Shown here piece after piece: positions 43,169-52,308 of a DNA stretch of 64,000 nt. A program made the translations under genes and the position numbers. The notes beneath the pieces are model-generated. The model was given only the letters and a program-made list of their open reading frames with translations. It was not told the origin of the DNA and made no database searches. This DNA comes from JAJPJE01 sp963848375 (GTDB taxonomy: Bacteria; Acidobacteriota; Terriglobia; Terriglobales; Acidobacteriaceae): NCBI GenBank assembly GCA_963848375.1, contig CAWKDK010000016.1, positions 124,001-188,000 of the forward strand. Direction: 5' to 3'. Within the stretch, counting starts at the first letter, position 1. Each line of letters starts with the position of its first letter.

Positions 43169-44344
43169 CTAGCTGATCCCCAAAACTCTTGAGTACAAGC
43201 CGAGCGTGCGCGCGAGCATCCTCTCGGTAGCGAATTCCTGTTCCACTCGACGACGTGCCGCGCGTCCGTACCGTGCTGCGAGTTCAGGTTGCGAGAGCAA
43301 CACAGAAACGGCTTCCGCGAGCGCATCGACATCACACGGAGGGACGGTGATGCCGGTAATTCCGTTTTGCGAAACCCACGGTACGCCTGAGGGCAGCTGC
43401 GTGTTCACCACGGGCTTGCCGCACGCCATCGCTTCCAATTGAACAATTCCAAATGCTTCGCTGACAGCGATCGAGGGAAGCGCGAAGACATCGCAGGCGT
43501 GATAGTAGGGGCGCAAATCGCTCACGTTTCCGAGAAATGAAACTTTGTCCTGCACGCCGGAAGTTGTCACCTGCTCCAGTAATTGCTGATGAAGCGGACC
43601 TTCGCCGATGAGCAGCAGTTGTGCGTCTATCTGGCGCATGGCTCGGATCAGGTACTCGAATCCCTTGTAGTACACGAGCCGCCCGACCGCGAGCACGATC
43701 GGTTTCTGATACCGATTGCGGATCTCATCGATTTGCGCGCGATCGACTTCGTCATACTGTTCGAAAGGGATTCCGTGCGGAATCACATGGCACTTGTCTC
43801 TGAAACTCTGCAGCACCGCAGAGTGTTCCACGCGGTTGGGCGAGAAGCTGACGATCGCGTCGGCACGGCGTAGCAGGGCCGTCAGCGTCGGACTGAGCAG
43901 CTTGGCCATCATTCGTTGCCGAACGATATCGCTGTGAACGGTAACTACCAGTTTCCCGCGATGTCCGCTCAGCAGGTAGGCAATCACCGCTGGTGGATTT
44001 GGCAAATGAAGATGAACGAGATCGGCGGGACTCTCGCGCAGGAATCCCAGCATTCTCGGAGACAGCGGCGCGGAGGCGACGCGCGCGAAGGTGGGAATCC
44101 GCGTGACGCGCATATCGCCATCCTGCTCCTGCACGTAATTGCGTCCGACATTAGAGACCACGACGTCGACATCAACCACGGAAGCGAGTCCGGTGCAGAG
44201 TTCGCGAAGGTGTGTCTCGATTCCGCCATAATGCGGTGGCCAGAATTTTCCGACCTGCAAAATGTGGGGACGCCGAACTGCAACGTATTCTTCAACTGCG
44301 GCGGCAGCTCCAAACAGTGGCCGGACCGATGCCTGGGTTACCAA
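43169..44344 (-). CDS. Glycosyltransferase family 4 (GT-B)
   Basis: 391 aa. The N-terminal acceptor domain opens with LQVGKFWPPHYGGIETHLRE. The C-terminal nucleotide-sugar domain has VLAVGRLVYYKGFEYLIRA and the EX7E motif EAFGIVQLE, followed by AMACGKPVVNT. These are retaining GT4 features, so it should move a sugar from an NDP- or GDP-sugar to the growing glycan in the cytoplasm. It is the last gene of the minus-strand operon; its start overlaps the end of the previous gene by 7 bp. Donor and acceptor are unknown. Confidence 0.92.
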   Translation of the reverse strand: MVTQASVRPLFGAAAAVEEYVAVRRPHILQVGKFWPPHYGGIETHLRELCTGLASVVDVDVVVSNVGRNYVQEQDGDMRVTRIPTFARVASAPLSPRMLGFLRESPADLVHLHLPNPPAVIAYLLSGHRGKLVVTVHSDIVRQRMMAKLLSPTLTALLRRADAIVSFSPNRVEHSAVLQSFRDKCHVIPHGIPFEQYDEVDRAQIDEIRNRYQKPIVLAVGRLVYYKGFEYLIRAMRQIDAQLLLIGEGPLHQQLLEQVTTSGVQDKVSFLGNVSDLRPYYHACDVFALPSIAVSEAFGIVQLEAMACGKPVVNTQLPSGVPWVSQNGITGITVPPCDVDALAEAVSVLLSQPELAARYGRAARRRVEQEFATERMLARTLGLYSRVLGIS

Positions 44345-45534
44345 GCGAGCACCTCACGATAGAGGTCTGCCATGCGTGACGCGTATTCGCTCCAACTAAA
44401 CTGCGAGGCTTGCTCGATGCATGCACGGCTGCGCACTTCGCGGCGGTCTGACTCTTCGCTGAGAAGCTCGAGCGTTCGCGATGACCATGTGTCGATGTCG
44501 CCGACCGGACAGTACTCCGCCGCGCCGCCACCTACTTCGCGCAGTGCCGGAATATCGCTGGCGATCACCGGGGTGCCGCACGCCATCGCTTCGGCAACAG
44601 GAAGACCGAACCCCTCGGATTCAGAAGGTTGAATGAGGACGCGAGCACGCCTGTACACCGAGGCGAGCTGAGCCGCGTCGATGTGAGGGAACACGTCGAT
44701 AGAATTTTGAAGGCCCAGCTCACGGACAAGCCGCTGCTGTTCGCTAGTGAACACGCCACCCACCCTGAGCAAGCGTAGTCTGGGAAGCCTGGCACGCAAT
44801 TTCGCAAAGATCCCCAGGACGTCCTCTATACGTTTTCTCCTAATTGTGCTGCCTACGTGAAGTACCTCGGGGGATTCTCCTGAATTCAACAATCGCGCGA
44901 TTGCACGGTCAGCATGCGGATTTGCGCTCGCGGTAAACGCTGGATGCACTCCATTGTGGATTACAGAAGTGCGTTCGGCTTGTACCAGTCGATGCCGCAG
45001 CAATTGCTGGCGCGTCGCATCGCTCGCGCACACGATCCTCGCAGCGCGCTGCAAGCCAGCGAGTATCGGTCGAGCAAGTTTCGCTCGGAGCGGAGAGAGT
45101 GCCGGCGATCCGGGGAGCAAAGGCGAAAAGGCGTCCAGGTCATGACATGTGACAATCACGCGTTCCGGCGGAAGTTCCAGCGCGAGATGTGCGTAGCTGT
45201 GGTCGACGACATGAAACAGGTCGAAGCTGTCGCGCAACCTTCGAACCTCTCGCGGATACGCCACGTAGCGACCCAGCGCTCGATGAGCGTTCCTTAGAAG
45301 CCCCTCCCGTCTGCTGCCAAACGGTTGAGGCATGCGCGGGACGATCTGCTGCGCATCAACGCGATCCTCGTGCTCACGAGCGAGGTGGTCGGTCAACATC
45401 TCACCGACCAGATCCATGCTGCACCAGTTCTCTTCGCGATAGTCGCAGAGCAGCGCGACGCGAATCGGGCGCGACGAACGGGCACTGTCGAATCGATTTT
45501 CCACGGTGAGCGGCTGAAGAATGGTGCTCGTCAT
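44338..45534 (-). CDS. Glycosyltransferase family 1/4 (GT-B)
   Basis: 398 aa. The C-terminal half shows VLHVGSTIRRKRIEDVLGIF and the EX7E motif EGFGLPVAE followed by AMACGTPVIASD, with the GGG-A.YCPVGD loop. The N-terminal half has RVALLCDYREENWCSMDLVG. This is a typical mannosyl/glucosyl-transferase layout. The start overlaps the methyltransferase stop as ATGA and the end overlaps the next glycosyltransferase, so translation is coupled on both sides. Confidence 0.9.
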   Translation of the reverse strand: MTSTILQPLTVENRFDSARSSRPIRVALLCDYREENWCSMDLVGEMLTDHLAREHEDRVDAQQIVPRMPQPFGSRREGLLRNAHRALGRYVAYPREVRRLRDSFDLFHVVDHSYAHLALELPPERVIVTCHDLDAFSPLLPGSPALSPLRAKLARPILAGLQRAARIVCASDATRQQLLRHRLVQAERTSVIHNGVHPAFTASANPHADRAIARLLNSGESPEVLHVGSTIRRKRIEDVLGIFAKLRARLPRLRLLRVGGVFTSEQQRLVRELGLQNSIDVFPHIDAAQLASVYRRARVLIQPSESEGFGLPVAEAMACGTPVIASDIPALREVGGGAAEYCPVGDIDTWSSRTLELLSEESDRREVRSRACIEQASQFSWSEYASRMADLYREVLAW

Positions 45535-46268
45535 TTTTGCGCCATCACCAGAGAGTGAAGTCCAGTCCAGCGCATGAGCGACCGAAGATTGTCTAAAAAA
45601 CTCATCTCGATCGGTGGTCTGCCGGGAAAAGGCAAGTAGTGTCCGATTGCGTCAACGCCGGTGATTCGCAGACCAGCGGAACGAATCCACCGGATTGTTC
45701 TCGGTAGCATTGTGAAGTGATTGATCGGTTGTCCAACTTCTGTGTAGGGGCGACCGACGATTCGAAGATATCCGCGGTACAAACCCATCAGCCCTGTGTA
45801 GTTCGGAGTGCTGACGAATAAACGGCCACCCGGTTTTAGGACCCTCACGAGTTCTGCCACCGCCTTGCGCGGATCAGGAACATGCTCGAGCGTTTCGCAG
45901 CAGAAGACAACGTCAAAATTGTCGGACGGCGCCGCAATGTTCTGGATGTCGGTGACCAGCCAGCGCGCCCGCAGCTGTCGCGACTTTGCGAATGCCTGAG
46001 CTTTGCGAACTGCGGTGGCAGAGAAATCAGCTCCGCAGATTTCAGCAGTGTTCCCGAATTCTCGCGCCAGCCAGCAGGTAAAGTCGCCACGCCCGCAGCC
46101 AATTTCGAGAATTCGGCGACCTTCGAGGTCGCCTCTGCGCAAGTGAGTTTTGATCAGGCGATACCAGGGACTGTTGGCGTCAGGATCAGTTGAGAAGACC
46201 TCATGCCACTTGTCATAGGCTTCCCGGTTCGGAGGAACAATTTCGGCATTGATCGCAGGCGCTGCCAT
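45531..46268 (-). CDS. SAM-dependent methyltransferase (class I)
   Basis: 245 aa. Motif I is ILEIGCGRGDFT, the acidic loop is ICGADFS, motif II is FDVVFCCETLEHVPDP, then LKPGGRLFVSTPNY. This is a Methyltransf_11/UbiG-like fold. Set among glycosyltransferases, it probably methylates a sugar or caps the chain; capping methylation sets chain length in ABC-type O-antigen systems and is read by the Wzt C-terminal domain. It begins directly at the stop of the broken glycosyltransferase upstream (TGAATG). Confidence 0.88.
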   Translation of the reverse strand: MAAPAINAEIVPPNREAYDKWHEVFSTDPDANSPWYRLIKTHLRRGDLEGRRILEIGCGRGDFTCWLAREFGNTAEICGADFSATAVRKAQAFAKSRQLRARWLVTDIQNIAAPSDNFDVVFCCETLEHVPDPRKAVAELVRVLKPGGRLFVSTPNYTGLMGLYRGYLRIVGRPYTEVGQPINHFTMLPRTIRWIRSAGLRITGVDAIGHYLPFPGRPPIEMSFLDNLRSLMRWTGLHSLVMAQK

Positions 46269-47453
46269 TCAGTTCCTCACCGCTGCGGTTGAAATTTGAT
46301 CTGGCGCAAACACTTGCTCGCGAGAGTCAAGCACGAGCTCTTCGAGTTGAATCGCGTTCTGCGTGAGGACTGAAGTCGAACGGTACGCCTCTGCCGCGGC
46401 ACGCGCCTTCGCGCCTAGCGTTCCTCGCATTGCTGGATTCTCGATAAGCCTCCGCACGGCAACCGCGAGTAACGCGCCGTCACGCGGAGAAACAAACATT
46501 GCGCTTGTCTGATCTTGAAGAATGTCCGGCGCAGCTCCAACGGGAGTCGTCACGATGGGCAGAGCGCTCGCCATCGCTTCCAGTAAAGCGAGGCTGGAGC
46601 CTTCGAACAGCGTTGGAAAGACGAAAATGTCTGCCTGCGAGTGCAGTTGAAGCAGTTCTTCGCGGGTGACTCGCGGATGTACGGTCACATGGCTGCGAAT
46701 TTCAGCAGGAAAATTCTGAAGGACACTATCCGCTGCGCATAATGTTCCGGCGCAGACTCAGAAGCGCATCGGGTCTCTCTGCCGCGATTTGCGCGAAGGC
46801 TTCAACCAGGTAGCGAATGCCTTTTCTCTCGTTCCATTGGCCGACGAATAGCAGTGTCGCCGGGTGGCGCTGCGTAGTCTCCTTCAACTTCAAAGAACTC
46901 GCCAGGAACGCCATTCTTGAACACCGCGAGGTTCGAGGCGTCTGCCCACTGGCGATCCGCGAGGAAGTTGCAGCTCACTGGTGTTCAAGCACAGCACCCG
47001 ATCGGAGCGGCGGCACGCGATGCGAATGATCCGGTCCATGAACCAGCCGTTGATCAGTCGATAGCGCCAACTCAATCGCCGGTGCGCGCGGTGCGCTTCT
47101 TCCTGAAGAGCGGCAAAGAAGATGGGCTCCAGGCCGTGAAATTCGGTCACGATCTTTATCTTTCGCCACTCACGGCGAAGCGGCCGGAGCAGCGCAAAGA
47201 GCCATCCGCTGTAACTATGGAACTTGATCAGGTCGAGATCGCGACCGCATCGAAGCAGCCGAATTGCGACGAGCACCGGAAACAACAAGGGATTGAATCG
47301 CGATCCAGCCATGCGTGCGATTGGAAAATCCTCAGGCGCGAGTATGTCTACGCTGTGACCGCGCGCACGTAAAGCCTCGGCCTGCTCTGCAACCACCTTG
47401 AATACGGCCGTCTGCGGATCTTTCGGCGTGTGGATGACAAAGAGAGCCTTCAC
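46269..47453 (-). pseudogene. Glycosyltransferase family 4, three frameshifts
   Basis: About 394 aa after repair. Intact N-terminal KALFVIHTPKDPQTAVFKVV, middle LLFVGQWNERKGIRYLVEAF, and C-terminal EX7E EGSSLALLE followed by AMASALPIVTTPVGAAPD all fit GT4. Breaks are near 46965 (GAGCTG-C-AACTTC), 46872 (TTTGAA-G-TTGAAG) and 46745 (CTGAGT-C-TGCGCC). Removing one base at each gives a continuous protein with LNFLADRQWADASNLAVFKN across the first site. As written only the first ~160 residues are correct. It overlaps the upstream gene as ATGA, so the operon layout is intact. Confidence 0.85.
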
Positions 47454-48685
47454 CTGGCAGCCACCTTCGCAGCCTGCGGCGCATAGGCCGGGCGAACCAG
47501 TTGCTGGAAAATTGTCAGCAGCGAATCCATGTGGCGAGACAGACTGAATTCGCGAGCGCGCACCAATGCATTCGCCCGCAGGCGCAGGTAGTGGTTTCGG
47601 TCCGACAGTGCACTCGTGATTGCAGTTGCAAGATTCTTAGCCGTCGGCGGATCCGTGGGAGCCAGATGTCCGTTCTCCGCTTCGTGCAGCCATTCCGGGA
47701 TTCCGCCAATCGCGTACGCCACTGCCGGAACGGCATACGATCCAGCTTCGATTCCAGATAGCGCAAAACTCTCCGGGCAGATGCTCGGCACCACCAGCAG
47801 GTGGGATTTCGCGAATAGGTCTTCCGGTCGCGTGCTCCATCCCACGAACTCAATCTCGATGCGATCGTTCCGAATGCTATCGGCGATCCGTGTCCACTCA
47901 GGGAGAGCAGGGCCATCTCCGGCAATTGTCAGCGACAGTGATCGATCGATGTTTTGCGCGACTAGGGGCAATGCCTTCAGCAGGAGATCGCCACCTTTTA
48001 ACGACTCCGCTCGCCCCAGAAATAGCAGGCGCCATGGATCACGCTCCGCCGGAAGTGCAAATTCACCGATCGCCGGTGGCTCCGAGGGCAGCTTGGAAGG
48101 GAACAACGGGACGCGTTCAGCCTGAATGGCATACCGCGAAAGCTCACCGACAATGTAATTAGAGTTTGTCAGCACCCGCGTGTACTGGTGGAGCAGACGC
48201 AACCGCGCCGTTTGCAGCTGGTAGTCCTTCAGCATCTGCACCGGGTTGCGACCGCCGCAGCCGCGCGGAAAATAGTGCGCCAGGCAGGCAGGTCCAAAGG
48301 TGCGAGTGCAAGTGGTTCTCGCAGGATGCCGATAACATTTCGCCCCACTGATACATTGACCGTAGAAATTGTGGGCGTAAAAAACTGAAGGCGCGATGCG
48401 CTGAATCCGAGCTTCCAGATCGGCGCTTCCAAGGCCGTGCACATAAAGGACGTCCGGAGCCCATGACATCAGTCGCAGGAGCGCGACGTCGGCCCCGTGG
48501 TCCTGGACCGACCAGCATTGCATCTGTGAAGGAACTCGGATCGGTGGACGGGTCAGGTCCCCATCGGACTCGAAGACCGCCGCCGTATGGTGGCCGGCAT
48601 TCTCCAGCGCAGGAAGCAGCGCCTCAATGTATGTTTCAGCGCCGCCAATTCTCCGTGCAGCGTGAGTGACAACAGCAACGCGCAT
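47450..48685 (-). CDS. Glycosyltransferase family 4 (GT-B)
   Basis: 411 aa. RVAVVTHAARRIGGAETYIE at the N-terminus is the GT4-type glycine loop. The middle holds a Cys-rich stretch (SGAKCYRHPARTTCTRTFGP) seen in some EPS glycosyltransferases. The C-terminal has LLFLGRAESLKGGDLLLKAL and an EX7E-like ESFALSGIE. The ATG at 48685 begins a coupled run with the next gene. It is intact, unlike both neighbours. Donor sugar is unknown. Confidence 0.9.
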   Translation of the reverse strand: MRVAVVTHAARRIGGAETYIEALLPALENAGHHTAAVFESDGDLTRPPIRVPSQMQCWSVQDHGADVALLRLMSWAPDVLYVHGLGSADLEARIQRIAPSVFYAHNFYGQCISGAKCYRHPARTTCTRTFGPACLAHYFPRGCGGRNPVQMLKDYQLQTARLRLLHQYTRVLTNSNYIVGELSRYAIQAERVPLFPSKLPSEPPAIGEFALPAERDPWRLLFLGRAESLKGGDLLLKALPLVAQNIDRSLSLTIAGDGPALPEWTRIADSIRNDRIEIEFVGWSTRPEDLFAKSHLLVVPSICPESFALSGIEAGSYAVPAVAYAIGGIPEWLHEAENGHLAPTDPPTAKNLATAITSALSDRNHYLRLRANALVRAREFSLSRHMDSLLTIFQQLVRPAYAPQAAKVAAR

Positions 48686-48773
48686 CGATACACGACCGAA
48701 ATTCTTGCCAGTGATTGTGGCGATTTTAGCTTGCGCATCACTGTTGAAGGATTATCGAGGCTGGTGCCCGCGA

Positions 48774-49930
48774 CTAGATGTGACGGGCTGGTTCGGGTTT
48801 CGCCGCATCGGTGAGGGCGGCCACCACTAGTGGCCAATCGAACTTCTGCTGGTAAAGTCGTGAGCCCGCGGCGCCCAGGCGAGCGCGTTCTTCCGGAGAC
48901 TTGATCAATCTTTGCGCAGCATTCACGAAAGCACTTCGGTCGCCTGCAGGAGTGATCGCGACTGCACCGGATTCGCTCCACAACGATTCTGATAAATGAC
49001 CGGACGTTGTGACGACCGGTACGCCATGGGAAATTCCTGCCATCAAGCTCGAACGCCGTGAACTAGCACCGTCTGGATAGGGCTGAATCAGCAAGTCGCA
49101 CGCAGCCAGATGTGGAGACAGTTCTGTGCTCGGCAGAAACCCGGTGGCAAGCAGCCGGCTCGATAGATCTGGTGATTCTTGCTAGAAGTGCCGAACGAAC
49201 TTCGCGACCACCCGATCCAAGCATGACAAAGCTCAACTCGGTATGCGATCGCAGAAGCTCGACGATCGCTGGGCTCCAGCATTTCGCGAATTACCGGTGA
49301 ATAGGTTCCGAGATGTCCAAGTAATAGCGGCGGATTCCCCAGCTTTTCGCGCACCGCGCGGGTGGACTCAGGCGTCGCAATGCGGGGAATTGAGCTCGGA
49401 ATCGGGAGCCAGTCCATTCGCAATTTCGCGGGCGCGTACATGCGCAACTTCGACTCCCACCCGGGGATCGAGAGCCACACTCGCTCGGCGGCGTGAAGCA
49501 AAGTCCAGATCATCCAGCGATGGACGCCCGCGGCCGCACTCTGGCGAATGCCACGGAATTCCAGAAAAGGCTCGTGCACCATTAACTGCAGCAAGTCGCC
49601 ACGATGACGAACGCGCTTTGCAAGCCAGCGGCAGAAGCCGATGTTCATCGATCGGCGGCCATAGCCATGTGGAACCCACTGCACCAATAGGGTGCGCGGA
49701 GAAGGATATTGGTCGAGCAGTTCATCGGCGCGCGCGAGAGAAGCGGAGTCGAAATTTCCAAGAACACGGTGGACGTGCGATCCGTTGGATGAAGTTTCTT
49801 CTGATCCCGGCGCCCAGACGTGAACCGATTGCCCCTCGTCGCGCAACGCTTGTGACAGGAGAGCGGTGTAATCGCTAACGCCGCCAACTTGTGGAGGGTA
49901 TTCGCACGTGATGATATGCCACTCACGCAT
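48774..49930 (-). pseudogene. Glycosyltransferase (GT-B), two frameshifts
   Basis: About 384 aa after repair. The N-terminus EWHIITCEYPPQVGGVSDYT is a GT-B acceptor-domain start. The middle LLGHLGTYSPVIREMLEP and the repaired SHTELSFVMLGSGGREVR and PHLAACDLLIQPYPDGASS complete the fold. Breaks are near 49265 (GAGCCC-A-GCGATC) and 49160 (GCTGCT-T-GCCACC); removing one base at each restores it. The usual EX7E is replaced by DGASSRRSSLM, so even the repaired enzyme departs from the GT4 norm. As written the nucleotide-sugar domain is lost. Confidence 0.8.
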
Positions 49931-49971
49931 GTATCGGCCCGCGGTTACTACTTGCTGTCGTCGAAAAAACT

Positions 49972-51246
49972 TCAGGCGCTTTGGCTCGGCTGCCGGACAA
50001 CCTCATCTGCCTTGACGCTCCAGGTTGCAGGCCAGAATATCGCGCCCTCATTCGCAGTGGGAATCTGACCGCTGCCGAATACGTCCGCGGGAGTCACCTC
50101 GAAAGAAATGGCATCGTAAATCGCGTCGTGATTCTGGTATTCCTCGCCAAAAAAAAGATCCATGGTGTAAAGCCCAGCCACCAGTGGAAGTTCGGGAAGA
50201 TTGCAGGTAATGGAACCGCTTTGCATCGAATCCTTGAATTGATATTGCGTGATCACGCGGTTGCTTGCATTGAATACAGTCACGCCGAAGCTGTTCTTGA
50301 TCGACACTTCGAGATTTGGCCGCACTGGATATCCCGGGCAGCAGAAATCGACCTGGACCGAGAGCGAGCCTCCCATGCGGACCGAAGAAGCGGCGACTCC
50401 CGTCTCCGAGATGAGGGTGACGCGTTGCATGACCGGTTTCATTCCGCCGCGGCGGTTGGAATGCGATCGCAGGTCGGAAGATGTCGCTTGATTGGCTAGA
50501 TCAGCCGCCATGTATTGCGAGATGACCTCGTGCGGAGTTCCATCCGCGAGCAGGTTTCCCTGCGCGATCATCAGGCAGCGCGTGCAAAGCGATTCAATGG
50601 CTGCCATATTGTGGCTGACAAAAATGACGGTCCTGCCACCCGCGCTGATGTCACGCATTTTTCCCAGGCAGCGTTTCTGAAAGGTCGCATCGCCCACGGC
50701 GAGAACTTCATCGACGAGCAGGATCTCCGACTCGAGAAAAGCGGCCACAGAAAAAGCCAGGCGAAGATACATTCCGCTCGAATACCGTTTCACCGGCATA
50801 TCGATGAAGCGTTCCACCTCCGCGAAGGCAACGATTTCATCGAACTTCGCGGCGATTTCCGCGCGCTGCATGCCGAGAATGGCTCCGTTGAGAAAGACAT
50901 TTTCTCGTCCGGTAAGCTCCTGGTGGAAACCAGTCCCCACTTCCAGAAGACTGCCGACTCGACCGTACAGATCGATCCGTCCTGTGGTGGGTTCCGTGAT
51001 GCGCGACAGGATTTTGAGCAGAGTGGATTTACCCGCGCCGTTGCGCCCGATGATGCCAACCACCTCACCCTGTCCCACGTTGAATGAGACATCGCTCAGA
51101 GCCCAAAACTTTGTGACGGGCTTGCGCGTTTGTTGTCTGCGATAGCGGAACTTTTGCATGATGGCGTCGCGGAGAGTCTCGTAAATCTCGCGATCGCCGA
51201 TCTGGTACTGCTTCCCGAGTTGTTCAACTTTTATTGCTGGACGCAT
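49972..51246 (-). CDS. wzt: Polysaccharide ABC transporter ATP-binding protein (Wzt-like, with C-terminal glycan-binding domain)
   Basis: 424 aa. The ATPase domain (1-~250) has Walker A GIIGRNGAGKST, the signature YSSGMYLRLAFS and Walker B ILLVDEVLAVGD, all of the KpsT/Wzt subclass. The extra ~170 C-terminal residues form the beta-sandwich that in E. coli O8/O9a Wzt reads the modified non-reducing end of the O antigen (SVQVDFCCPGYPVRPNLEVS; LPLVAGLYTMDLFF). It ends 3 bp after the permease gene and works with it to export a finished lipid-linked chain. Presence of this domain implies a capped glycan, consistent with the methyltransferase nearby. Confidence 0.93.
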   Translation of the reverse strand: MRPAIKVEQLGKQYQIGDREIYETLRDAIMQKFRYRRQQTRKPVTKFWALSDVSFNVGQGEVVGIIGRNGAGKSTLLKILSRITEPTTGRIDLYGRVGSLLEVGTGFHQELTGRENVFLNGAILGMQRAEIAAKFDEIVAFAEVERFIDMPVKRYSSGMYLRLAFSVAAFLESEILLVDEVLAVGDATFQKRCLGKMRDISAGGRTVIFVSHNMAAIESLCTRCLMIAQGNLLADGTPHEVISQYMAADLANQATSSDLRSHSNRRGGMKPVMQRVTLISETGVAASSVRMGGSLSVQVDFCCPGYPVRPNLEVSIKNSFGVTVFNASNRVITQYQFKDSMQSGSITCNLPELPLVAGLYTMDLFFGEEYQNHDAIYDAISFEVTPADVFGSGQIPTANEGAIFWPATWSVKADEVVRQPSQSA

Positions 51247-51249
51247 AAA

Positions 51250-52140
51250 TCAGATCACATCGGCGAACGTTCTTTCGGCGCGCCGGAAGAAGTAAACGGA
51301 ATAAATCAACAGTAGTGTCGCAGCCAGCGTAGAGATCGCGAGCATCTGCCATTCCAGCGCCGTGCCGAACAGTGCCGCGCGAAATCCCTCCACCAATCCG
51401 GCCATGGGATTGAGCGCCAGCAGCCATCGCCATTTTGCAGGTACGAGGCTGGCGGGATAAATCACGGGAGTCGCGAACATCCAGAACTGAACAAGGAAAG
51501 GCAGCGCGAAACGTATATCGCGGAAGCGCACATTGAGTGCCGCAAATAGCATCCCAGTTCCAGCCGCGAGCAAAGTAATCGCCAGAAGAATCAGCGGAAC
51601 CCAGAGTTGTGAAACGCACAACGGCACCCGATACCAAATCATCATTGCGACCAGAATGACGCTGGCGATGAAGAAGTCAACCAACGCCGCCAATACTCCG
51701 GACAATGGAATCAGCATCCGCGGAAAATAAACTTTGGTGACAAGGTTTGCATTTGCCACCACGCTCGACGAACTGTTGGAGACGGCGTTGGAAAAATATG
51801 TCCACGGAAGCAAGCCGGCGTAAGCGAAAAGCGAGTACGCAATTCCGTTTGAAGGCAGATGCGCGAGCCGTCCAAAAAACAGTGTGAAGATCAGCATCGG
51901 CAGCAATGGCTGGATGATTGCCCAGATCGCGCCCAGCGCAGTTTGCTTGTAGCGCAACTTGATGTCGCGCCAGATTAAAAAATACAGGAGCTCGCGATAT
52001 TGCCAGACTTCCTTCAGTTCGAGACTCGCGCGCCCGGAGGAAGGCAGAATCGTCAGGTAAGGCTTATCGAAGACCGGATCGGCAATTTCCGGACGACAGC
52101 ACTCTGGATTCAACGGAATTGCTTTGTCGGTCGCGGACAT
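51250..52140 (-). CDS. wzm: Polysaccharide ABC transporter permease (Wzm-like, ABC-2 type)
   Basis: 296 aa. After ~60 cytoplasmic residues, YFLIWRDIKLRYKQTALGAI is the typical ABC-2 polysaccharide permease entry. About six transmembrane helices follow, with TPVIYPASLVPAKWRWLLALNP and the C-terminal YFFRRAERTFADVI. It forms the inner-membrane channel for lipid-linked polysaccharide together with the Wzt-like ATPase, whose gene starts 3 bp downstream. A 168-bp gap separates it from the Wzy-like gene before it in the operon. Confidence 0.93.
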   Translation of the reverse strand: MSATDKAIPLNPECCRPEIADPVFDKPYLTILPSSGRASLELKEVWQYRELLYFLIWRDIKLRYKQTALGAIWAIIQPLLPMLIFTLFFGRLAHLPSNGIAYSLFAYAGLLPWTYFSNAVSNSSSSVVANANLVTKVYFPRMLIPLSGVLAALVDFFIASVILVAMMIWYRVPLCVSQLWVPLILLAITLLAAGTGMLFAALNVRFRDIRFALPFLVQFWMFATPVIYPASLVPAKWRWLLALNPMAGLVEGFRAALFGTALEWQMLAISTLAATLLLIYSVYFFRRAERTFADVI

Positions 52141-52308
52141 TGCGTTTTGGCCCCGCCGTCATAAGGCTTCGCCAGCGGCGAGCCTTCTCATTTCGGGGCT
52201 GTACTTGAGAATTGCACACTCCTCAACGAATCCCAAGGTCGCATGGGTACGCGCGGTTTACTGAAGAGATTCACGCAACGCGGGAACTCCAATCCGTGCA
52301 GCAACAGC

